From Ferranicluibacter quercicola (GTDB lineage Bacteria; Pseudomonadota; Alphaproteobacteria; Rhizobiales; Rhizobiaceae), in assembly GCF_021168455.1 (NCBI RefSeq), contig NZ_JAJOZR010000007.1:62001-126000 (forward strand): a stretch of 64,000 nucleotides of DNA, in the 5' to 3' direction. Under the pieces are notes generated by a model. It did no database searches. It saw only the letters and a list, made by a program, of their open reading frames with translations, and had not been told where the DNA came from. The position numbers and the translations under genes are program-made. Position 1 is the first letter of the stretch; the number at the start of each line of letters is the position of its first letter. Below, one piece after another: positions 57,590-64,000 of this stretch.

Positions 57590-58267
57590 ATGCCGCGTCC
57601 CATTCGTATCGCCCCGTCCATTCTCGCCTCCGATTTCGCGCGGCTTGGTGAGGAGGTGCGCGACGTCGTGGCGGCCGGCGCCGATTGGGTGCATCTCGAT
57701 GTGATGGATGGCCATTTCGTGCCCAACATCACCTTCGGCCCCGATGTCGTAAAGGCTCTGCGTCCCGTGACGGCCGCACCCTTCGACTGCCACCTGATGA
57801 TTGCTCCCGCCGATCCCTATCTCGAAGCTTTCGCCAAGGCCGGATGCGACAGCATCACCGTGCATGCCGAGGCCGGCCCGCATCTGCACCGTTCGCTCCA
57901 GACAATCCGCGGCCTTGGCAAGAAGGCGGGGGTCGCCATCAACCCCGCCACGCCGGAGGCCACTGTCGAATACCTCCTCGATACGGTCGATCTTGTGCTC
58001 GTGATGACCGTTAATCCCGGCTTCGGCGGCCAGAAATTCGTCGAGCCGACGCTCGACAAGATCCGCCGCGTCCGCAGCCTCATCGGTGACCGGCCGATCG
58101 ACATCCAGGTCGACGGCGGCATCACCGAGGCAACGATCGCCACCGCCGCCGCCGCCGGCGCGAATGTCTTCGTCGCGGGGTCCGCGATCTATGGCGGCGG
58201 CTCGCCCGAAGCCTATCGCACCGCGATCGACACGCTCCGCGCGCTTGCGGAAGGCGGTCGCGGATGA
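57590..58267 (+). CDS. rpe: Ribulose-phosphate 3-epimerase
   Basis: The 225-residue TIM-barrel enzyme interconverts ribulose 5-phosphate and xylulose 5-phosphate. Motifs: IAPSILASDFARLGEEV, VHLDVMDGHFVPNITFG, MTVNPGFGGQKF and QVDGGITEATIA. GGAG eight bases before the ATG at 57590 supports it over TTG at 57584. Its stop overlaps the next gene as ATGA. Confidence 0.96.
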   Translation: MPRPIRIAPSILASDFARLGEEVRDVVAAGADWVHLDVMDGHFVPNITFGPDVVKALRPVTAAPFDCHLMIAPADPYLEAFAKAGCDSITVHAEAGPHLHRSLQTIRGLGKKAGVAINPATPEATVEYLLDTVDLVLVMTVNPGFGGQKFVEPTLDKIRRVRSLIGDRPIDIQVDGGITEATIATAAAAGANVFVAGSAIYGGGSPEAYRTAIDTLRALAEGGRG

Positions 58268-58845
58268 CCATCGACGGCGGCCCGGCGCGGCTGCCGACGG
58301 GCACGCCGCGTCCGGGCCTGAGCACGGTGATCGGAGACCGGTTGCGCGCCGGTTGGCAAGACACGCGACGCCACCTGCACCTCTCACCGGTCTGGGGGCT
58401 CATGATGTCGCTTTGCGCCCTCGTCTCCCTCTTCCTGTACGGGCGGGCCGGAACCGGCCACAGCGTCTCGGTCGTGATCCTCTATTTCCTCGGCGGCATG
58501 CTCGCCTTCCCGGTCAGCGTATTCCTCTCGCGAGCGCTGGCGTTCGGCCGGCGCGCCGAAACACGCTTTGCCGGCACCTTCCTCTGTCTGACCCTTCTGA
58601 CGATCGGCTTGACGGCCTTTCTGTTCGCCATGCAGTATCGCCTGTTCTTCGCCCGCTGGCATGCGCCGTTTGCCACCCGCATCTGGTTCTACCAGTTCGC
58701 CTTCACCAGTGCGGGCGCCGTCTACCAGTTCATCGTCATGGGCGTGCGGCTTTACATGCCGATCGGGCTACCGGCACTTCTCGGCATGAGCCTGTGGCTG
58801 ACGCGGGAGCGCAGGCACGAGAGCGTAAACGCCGTTCGGCGTTGA
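58264..58845 (+). CDS. Membrane protein of unknown function
   Basis: A 193-residue protein with a 45-residue N-terminal cytoplasmic stretch and four predicted spans (VWGLMMSLCALVSLFLYG; VILYFLGGMLAFPVSVFL; FLCLTLLTIGLTAFLFAM; FAFTSAGAVYQFIVMGV). It overlaps rpe by four bases and precedes purB by 61 bp. No family is recognised; it is probably one of the unnamed proteins seen between rpe and purB in rhizobia. Confidence 0.75.
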   Translation: MTIDGGPARLPTGTPRPGLSTVIGDRLRAGWQDTRRHLHLSPVWGLMMSLCALVSLFLYGRAGTGHSVSVVILYFLGGMLAFPVSVFLSRALAFGRRAETRFAGTFLCLTLLTIGLTAFLFAMQYRLFFARWHAPFATRIWFYQFAFTSAGAVYQFIVMGVRLYMPIGLPALLGMSLWLTRERRHESVNAVRR

Positions 58846-58906
58846 GCTTGCCGGACATCTTTGATAGAGGCTCGGCCAACGATATCCGAGAGAAAGCTGA
58901 CAGCCG

Positions 58907-60208
58907 ATGATCCCCCGCTATTCCCGGCCGGAAATGGTCGCCATCTGGTCGCCCGAATCCAAGTTCCGCATCTGGTTCGAAATCGAGGCGCATGCCTGCG
59001 ACGCGCTCGCCGAGCTTGGCGTCATCCCCAAGGACGCCGCGCGCACCATCTGGGAAAAGGGCGGCGCCGCCACCTTCGACGTTGACCGGATCGACGAGAT
59101 CGAAGCCGTCACCAAGCACGACGTCATCGCCTTCCTCACCCATCTCGCTGAAATCGTCGGCCCGGATGCCCGTTTCGTGCATCAGGGCATGACGTCCTCG
59201 GACGTGCTCGACACCTGCTTCAGCGTCCAGCTCGTCAAGGCGACGGACCTGCTCCTGGCCGACATGGACCGCCTGCTCGACGCCCTGAAGCGCCGCGCCT
59301 TCGAGCACAAGGACACGGTCACCATCGGCCGCTCCCACGGCATCCATGCCGAGCCCACCACCTTCGGGGTGAAGCTGGCCCTCGCCTATGCCGAGTTCGA
59401 GCGCTGCCGCGCCCGCCTCGTCGTTGCGCGTGAGGAGATCGCCACCTGTGCGATCTCCGGTGCCGTCGGCACCTTCGCCAATATCGACCCCCGCGTCGAA
59501 GAGCATGTCGCCGCCGCCCTCGGCCTCAAGCCGGAGCCCGTCTCCACACAGGTCATCCCGCGCGACCGTCACGCCATGTACTTCGCCACCCTCGGCGTCA
59601 TCGCGTCGTCGGTCGAGCGCGTCGCCACCGAAATCCGCCATCTGCAGCGCACGGAAGTTCTGGAAGCCGAGGAATATTTCTCGCCGGGCCAGAAGGGCTC
59701 CTCCGCCATGCCGCACAAGCGCAATCCGGTGCTGACGGAAAACCTGACGGGCCTCGCCCGCATGGTGCGCGCCTTCTCCATTCCGGCCATGGAAAACGTC
59801 GCCCTCTGGCACGAGCGTGATATCTCGCACTCCTCGGTCGAGCGCATGATCGGCCCGGACGCAACCGTGACGCTCGATTTCGCCCTCGCCCGCCTGACCA
59901 ATGTCATCGACAAGCTGCTGGTCTACCCGGACAACATGATGGGCAACCTCAACAAGTTCCGCGGCCTCGTCCACTCGCAGCGCGTCCTCCTCGCCCTCAC
60001 GCAGGCCGGCGCCTCGCGCGAAGACGCCTATCGCCTCGTCCAGCGCAATGCGATGCGGGTGTGGGAACAGGGCAAGGATTTCCTGGAAGAGCTTCTCGCC
60101 GATGACGAAGTGCGGGGCTACCTGCCGGAGGCCGACATCCGCGAGAAATTCGACCTCGGCTACCACACCAAGCATGTCGACACGATCTTCCGTCGCGTCT
60201 TCGGCTGA
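58907..60208 (+). CDS. purB: Adenylosuccinate lyase
   Basis: PurB cleaves SAICAR and adenylosuccinate in purine synthesis. The 433-residue sequence has YSRPEMVAIWSPESKFRIWF, TSSDVLDTCFSVQL, the histidine region TIGRSHGIHAEPTTFG and the flexible signature SSAMPHKRNPVLTENL with the catalytic Ser. It lies in the same region as purC at the window end. Confidence 0.97.
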   Translation: MIPRYSRPEMVAIWSPESKFRIWFEIEAHACDALAELGVIPKDAARTIWEKGGAATFDVDRIDEIEAVTKHDVIAFLTHLAEIVGPDARFVHQGMTSSDVLDTCFSVQLVKATDLLLADMDRLLDALKRRAFEHKDTVTIGRSHGIHAEPTTFGVKLALAYAEFERCRARLVVAREEIATCAISGAVGTFANIDPRVEEHVAAALGLKPEPVSTQVIPRDRHAMYFATLGVIASSVERVATEIRHLQRTEVLEAEEYFSPGQKGSSAMPHKRNPVLTENLTGLARMVRAFSIPAMENVALWHERDISHSSVERMIGPDATVTLDFALARLTNVIDKLLVYPDNMMGNLNKFRGLVHSQRVLLALTQAGASREDAYRLVQRNAMRVWEQGKDFLEELLADDEVRGYLPEADIREKFDLGYHTKHVDTIFRRVFG

Positions 60209-60238
60209 GGCCTGACGCCGATCCGTCCAGAATCGCGG

Positions 60239-60270
60239 GATCGGTCGCCTTCAATAGAATGCGACCGATC
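60239..60270 (+). terminator. Perfect 10-bp hairpin after purB
   Basis: GATCGGTCGC and GCGACCGATC form a perfect stem with a 12-base loop 30 bp after the purB stop. There is no T run, so a terminator role is only likely, perhaps Rho-assisted or for RNA stability. Confidence 0.45.
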
Positions 60271-60346
60271 TTCGCAAGGCTTTGGTGAAGGCTTCCCGAT
60301 AGTTTGTAAACTGCAGCTAACATGCAGACGAGGGAGCAGCACCGAC

Positions 60347-60649
60347 ATGCCGGCACAAATGGGTATGGAACGAGAGACGCGGTCCCGCGCCAAGCTCGCG
60401 GCTCGCGTCACCTGCCGGGACAAGACGAGCTCGGGCACCGTGGTCGATCTGTCGGATGCAGGCATGAGCCTGCAACTGGCCTACGATATCAAGGCAACCC
60501 AGGGCCAGGCGGTCATCATCGAGACCGAAGAGCTCGGGCGGTTGAACGGCATGGTGCAGTGGGCACGGGGCGACCAGATTGGCGTGCGCCTGATGACCTC
60601 GTCCAACACCAGCGCCAAGATCGCCTCCTACTACAAGTTTTTCCGGTAG
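60347..60649 (+). CDS. PilZ-domain protein
   Basis: The 100-residue protein is a single PilZ domain: the Arg-rich start ERETRSRAKLAARVTC (R-x-x-x-R) and VVDLSDAGMSLQL (D/N-x-S-x-x-G), then a beta barrel. PilZ domains bind cyclic di-GMP and are effectors of that signal. A GGDEF/EAL protein that could make or break cyclic di-GMP is 730 bp downstream. Confidence 0.85.
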   Translation: MPAQMGMERETRSRAKLAARVTCRDKTSSGTVVDLSDAGMSLQLAYDIKATQGQAVIIETEELGRLNGMVQWARGDQIGVRLMTSSNTSAKIASYYKFFR

Positions 60650-60734
60650 ATGACGCGCGCGGCAGGCCGCAAACGCGGTGCGTGACGCCCGCAGGTCTTG
60701 ACAACGACGGCAGGCCGACGCACATCGCGAAATC

Positions 60735-61292
60735 ATGAAAGCTTCGGAAGCAGACATCCTCATCGTCCCCGGATACACCAATTCCGGCCCGGATCACTGG
60801 CAGACACGCTGGGAAAGCAAGCTCGCCTCGGCGCGCCGCGTCGAACAGGCGGAGTGGGTGAAGCCCGTGCGCGAGGATTGGGTCGCCCGGATGAACGAGG
60901 AGATCGCGGCGGCAACGAAACCCGTCGTCATCGTTGCGCATTCCCTCGGCGTCGCCACGGCCGTGCATGCAATTTCCAAGGAAAACCAGCACAAGATTGC
61001 CGGCGCCTTCTTCGTCGCGCCACCGGATGTCGAGAACCCGAAGATCCGCCCGAAACATCTGATGACGTTCGGCCCCTACCCGCGCGACCCGCTGCCCTTC
61101 CCCTCCATGATCGTCGCCAGCCGCAACGATCATTTTGGATCCTACGAGCATGCCGGCGATATCGCCAATGCCTGGGGCTCCATCCTCGTGGATGCGGGCG
61201 AGTCCGGCCATCTCAATGCCGAATCGGGCCACGGCCCCTGGCCCGAGGGCACGATGGTCTTTGCGCAGTTTCTCAGCCGCCTAAAGCCTTGA
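60735..61292 (+). CDS. RBBP9/YdeN-type alpha/beta hydrolase
   Basis: The 185-residue serine hydrolase has ILIVPGYTNSGPDHWQTRWE, nucleophile VVIVAHSLGVATAV, Asp in ASRNDHFGSYEHA and the catalytic His in ESGHLNAESGHG. The small RBBP9 family has few known substrates. The gene stands alone. Confidence 0.87.
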   Translation: MKASEADILIVPGYTNSGPDHWQTRWESKLASARRVEQAEWVKPVREDWVARMNEEIAAATKPVVIVAHSLGVATAVHAISKENQHKIAGAFFVAPPDVENPKIRPKHLMTFGPYPRDPLPFPSMIVASRNDHFGSYEHAGDIANAWGSILVDAGESGHLNAESGHGPWPEGTMVFAQFLSRLKP

Positions 61293-61381
61293 CTTACCGC
61301 AATATCTGGGTGAATCCTGATCAATGGAAAGGTGCCTGAAGACGAAACCGTCTCGGGCGATACTCCCCAGGCTGGGCGGAC

Positions 61382-63223
61382 GTGGATGTGACGAGCGAAC
61401 CTGGCAGCCAGAGCGACCGCGCTCCCCTCGACACGGTTCCGCCGGAGGAGGTTTCCCGGCGCCTGAGGCTCGCACTCGACGTCTCCAAGATCGGCGTGTT
61501 CGATGCGGATCTGGAAACCGGGCGCGTCACGCGCGATGCCGTTCTCATGCAGATTTTCGGCTACGGCGATCAGCCGGACGAAGACGAGGGCGACCTTCTC
61601 GAAAAGACGCTTCACCCCGATGACCGCGAACGGACCTGGGCGGCGATCGATGCGGGAATCGCCTCCGGCGAGCCCTTCGTCAACGCGTTCCGCATCATCC
61701 GGCCCGATGGCGAGGTGCGCTACATCCGCTCCCGCTCCGTTACGTTCCGCGATGGAAAAGGCCACCTCCGGCTGCTCGGCGCCAATTGGGATGTGACGGA
61801 CGACGTCATGCTGCAGCAGAGCCTCGAACAGGCCCGCACGCTGTCGGAGACCCGGTACGAGGCCCTGGAAAGCGCCTGGCGCGAGATCGAGCGTCGCGCC
61901 CTGCAGGACCAGCTCACGGGCCTTGCGAACCGGCATGCTCTCCTGCGCTGGCTGGACGGCCTTCCCGCTCCCCCGGACGGTCCCCGTCCCGTGCACGCCG
62001 TCCTGCATATCGATCTCTCCCGCTTCAAGGAGATCAACGATACGCTCGGCCACAGGGCGGGCGACGCCGCCATCGTTCACGTGGCCGGCCTGCTGGAGAA
62101 TTTGCGTCTCGAGGAGGAATGGCTCGCGCGCATCGGCGGCGACGAGTTCGCTTTCGTGCTCGCGGCCGGCGAGCGCTCGGAGAAGGCCGCAGAGATCGCG
62201 GACGAGGTCATCCGCATCCTTGAAGCGCCCATTCCCTGCGACGGCCACCTCTGTCGCTGCGGCGTCAGCATCGGCCTGTCCCGAACCGGCGACGAGGTGG
62301 ATGGACGCCAGGCGCTGATCAATGCGGCGATCGCCCTGTCCTCTGCCAAGGCGCAGAAGGGCAGCCGCACCGTTCTCTTCACCGCGGAACTGGAGAACCG
62401 CAACCGCGCGATCAAGCAGACGGCCGACGACATTCTGCGCGGTCTGGACGACGACGCGTTCATGCCGTTCTATCAGCTGCAGTTCGATGCGAAGACGCTC
62501 GAGGTCTGCGGTGTCGAAACCCTGGCGCGGTGGCAGCATCCCCAGCACGGCGTTCTCGCCCCCGACCGCTTTCTGAAGATCGCCGAAGACATCGACGCGA
62601 TGTGGCGCATCGACCGGTCGATTGCGGAGAAAGCCTGCGCGGACTTTATGCGCTGGGGGCGCGAAGGTCTCGGCATCCCGCGCATGTCCGTCAACATTTC
62701 CGCCCGCCGCTTGCTCGATCCGCAGTTGCTCGCCTCCTTCCCGACGAGGAACCTGCCCAAGGGCACCTTCGTTTTCGAAATGCTCGAATCGATCTTTCTC
62801 GATGCTCTCGACGGCGAGATGGCGAAAGCCATCGACCGCATCCGCAAGGCCGGCATCGCCATCGAGATCGACGACTTCGGCACCGGCCACGCCTCCGTGC
62901 TGGGCCTGACCACGCTTCACCCCAAGCGGCTGAAGATCGATCGCGCGCTCATTGCCCCGCTCACGCGCGGCGAACGCCATCGCCTCCTCATCGCCGCGAT
63001 CGTCGAAATGGGCCACGCGCTCGAGATCGAGATCGTCGCGGAAGGCGTGGAGACGCAGGCGCAGATCGATCTGCTCCGGACGATGGGATGCGACGTCCTG
63101 CAGGGCTATGCCCTCGCCCGCCCCATGGCGGCTTCGGACATCGAAGCTCTTCTGCGGGCGCGCATGGCGGCAGCCGGCGCGACAGCGCACCAGACGGAAG
63201 GATCTCCCCCTGCCGCGGAGTGA
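61382..63223 (+). CDS. PAS-GGDEF-EAL cyclic di-GMP signalling protein
   Basis: The 613-residue cytosolic protein has a PAS domain (about residues 20-145; KIGVFDADLETGRVTRDAV), a GGDEF domain (about 160-330) with an intact ARIGGDEFAFVL, and an EAL domain (about 355-600). The EAL motif reads ETL (CGVETLARWQHP), which keeps the Glu; the other active residues are present (VNISARRL, EMLESIFLDAL, IEIDDFGTGHASVL, LKIDRAL, VAEGVETQAQ). Both diguanylate cyclase and phosphodiesterase activity are therefore possible. The start is a GTG at 61382 or two codons later; neither has a strong ribosome site. Confidence 0.9.
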   Translation: MDVTSEPGSQSDRAPLDTVPPEEVSRRLRLALDVSKIGVFDADLETGRVTRDAVLMQIFGYGDQPDEDEGDLLEKTLHPDDRERTWAAIDAGIASGEPFVNAFRIIRPDGEVRYIRSRSVTFRDGKGHLRLLGANWDVTDDVMLQQSLEQARTLSETRYEALESAWREIERRALQDQLTGLANRHALLRWLDGLPAPPDGPRPVHAVLHIDLSRFKEINDTLGHRAGDAAIVHVAGLLENLRLEEEWLARIGGDEFAFVLAAGERSEKAAEIADEVIRILEAPIPCDGHLCRCGVSIGLSRTGDEVDGRQALINAAIALSSAKAQKGSRTVLFTAELENRNRAIKQTADDILRGLDDDAFMPFYQLQFDAKTLEVCGVETLARWQHPQHGVLAPDRFLKIAEDIDAMWRIDRSIAEKACADFMRWGREGLGIPRMSVNISARRLLDPQLLASFPTRNLPKGTFVFEMLESIFLDALDGEMAKAIDRIRKAGIAIEIDDFGTGHASVLGLTTLHPKRLKIDRALIAPLTRGERHRLLIAAIVEMGHALEIEIVAEGVETQAQIDLLRTMGCDVLQGYALARPMAASDIEALLRARMAAAGATAHQTEGSPPAAE

Positions 63224-63227
63224 CGGA

Positions 63228-63253
63228 GCCTGCGCCATGAGGCTGGCGCAGGC
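63228..63253 (+). terminator. Perfect 10-bp hairpin after the GGDEF/EAL gene
   Basis: GCCTGCGCCA and TGGCGCAGGC with a six-base loop, starting five bases after the stop codon. There is no T run, so its role as terminator is likely but not certain. Confidence 0.55.
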
Positions 63254-63305
63254 CTGCAATGCAGCGATCCGCCCGTGCCTTTCCCGCGGACGGATGAGAC
63301 GCCGA

Positions 63306-63333
63306 TTGTGAAATGGTTTCTTTTCCGCTATGG
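63306..63333 (+). promoter_or_regulatory. Candidate purC promoter
   Basis: TTGTGA and CTATGG with a 16-base spacer about 80 bp before the purC start. Both boxes are imperfect. Confidence 0.35.
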
Positions 63334-63412
63334 ACCCGGGAGAAAACACGCCCCGACTGCACCAACGAAAAGGCGCCTCTCCCAGCGCCTGCAACAATAA
63401 GAGACAGAGTCT

Positions 63413-64000
63413 ATGAACCGTCGCCGCCGAATCTATGAAGGCAAGGCCAAGATCCTTTATGAGGGCCCGGAGCCAGGCACGCTGATCCAGTTCTTCAAGG
63501 ACGATGCAACGGCCTTCAACAAGAAGAAGCATGACGTCATCGACGGCAAGGGCGTGCTGAACAACCGGATTTCGGAATATATCTTCACGCACCTGAACCG
63601 CATCGGCATTCCCACACACTTCATCCGCCGCCTGAACATGCGCGAGCAGCTGATCAAGGAAGTCGAGATCATCCCGCTGGAGATCGTCGTGCGCAACGTT
63701 GCCGCCGGCTCGCTGTCCAAGCGCCTGGGCATCGAGGAAGGCACCGTCCTCCCGCGCTCGATCATCGAGTTCTATTACAAGGCCGATGCTCTGGACGACC
63801 CGATGGTCTCCGAAGAGCACATCACGGCCTTCGGCTGGGCGAGCCCCCAGGAGCTCGACGACGTGATGGCGCTCGCCATCCGCGTCAACGACTTCCTGAC
63901 CGGCCTGTTTCTCGGCGTCGGCATCCAGCTGGTCGATTTCAAGATCGAGTGCGGACGTCTGTTCGAAGGCGATATGATGCGCATCATCCTCGCCGACGAG
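63413..64000 (+). CDS. purC: SAICAR synthase, 3' end outside window
   Basis: PurC joins CAIR with aspartate in purine synthesis. The visible 196 codons begin MNRRRRIYEGKAKILYEGPE and contain FKDDATAFNKKKHDVIDGKG, NRISEYIFTHLNRIGIPTHF and the signature EIIPLEIVVRNVAAGSLSKR. The full enzyme is about 254 residues, so about 60 are cut off by the window end. In rhizobia purS, purQ and purL usually follow. Confidence 0.96.
   Translation, partial: MNRRRRIYEGKAKILYEGPEPGTLIQFFKDDATAFNKKKHDVIDGKGVLNNRISEYIFTHLNRIGIPTHFIRRLNMREQLIKEVEIIPLEIVVRNVAAGSLSKRLGIEEGTVLPRSIIEFYYKADALDDPMVSEEHITAFGWASPQELDDVMALAIRVNDFLTGLFLGVGIQLVDFKIECGRLFEGDMMRIILADE

Overview
The window looks like a chromosomal segment of an alphaproteobacterium in or near the family Rhizobiaceae. 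The base composition is high in G+C. Several markers are typical of that group: a plant-symbiont type phosphatidylcholine synthase (pcs), a suf operon of the Agrobacterium type (a second cysteine desulfurase, then sufB, sufC, sufD, sufS, a DUF59 gene and sufA) behind Irr-like and RirA-like operators, a ppiD-trpD-trpC-moaC-moeA run, a glycine-riboswitch gcvTHP operon, and purB, rpe and purC close together. No rRNA, CRISPR array, transposase or prophage genes were seen. The species cannot be named from this alone.

Layout. 0-7 kb: the end of a membrane protein, then a tightly packed operon for periplasmic folding (ppiD), tryptophan synthesis (trpD, trpC) and molybdopterin cofactor (moaC, moeA). 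7-16.5 kb: a short intergenic region with a CtrA-type box and a possible small RNA, a CorC/HlyC-type CBS protein, a GntR regulator, a four-gene BMP-type (nucleoside-like) ABC importer, quinone oxidoreductase and pcs. 16.7-24.6 kb: a UbiH-type hydroxylase, an auxin-efflux-type carrier, ccdA, tRNA-Lys, several very small membrane proteins, a YafK-like L,D-transpeptidase, an MscS-type channel and a copper chaperone. 24.7-31.3 kb: promoter, tandem glycine riboswitch, gcvTHP, a clear terminator and a PAS histidine kinase. 31.4-39.2 kb: the suf operon on the minus strand, interrupted between sufB and sufC by a roughly 420-bp cassette that carries a GIY-YIG nuclease gene between matching inverted repeats. 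39.2-52.3 kb: two hydrolase/toxin-antitoxin loci, anmK, tyrS, a large AsmA/YhdP-like protein, a peroxiredoxin, a DUF455 protein, an M23 peptidase, an RhlE-type helicase, a Nudix hydrolase and a TfoX-domain protein. 52.3-64 kb: a molybdenum-cofactor maturation pair (MocA-like fusion and XdhC-like), a lone periplasmic binding protein next to an NylC/DmpA-type peptidase, rpe, purB, a PilZ protein, a GGDEF/EAL protein and the start of purC.

The main points for a second look are the inverted-repeat GIY-YIG cassette inside the suf operon; a 91-bp inverted duplication of part of the GntR regulator gene that brackets its promoter and start codon; a CtrA-box plus terminator unit that may be a small RNA; the paired Irr/RirA-like operators in front of suf; a sharp drop in G+C at the 3' end of tyrS; and a toxin-first PIN-type toxin-antitoxin pair. 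Function calls rest on visible motifs, length and gene order; no database search was run.
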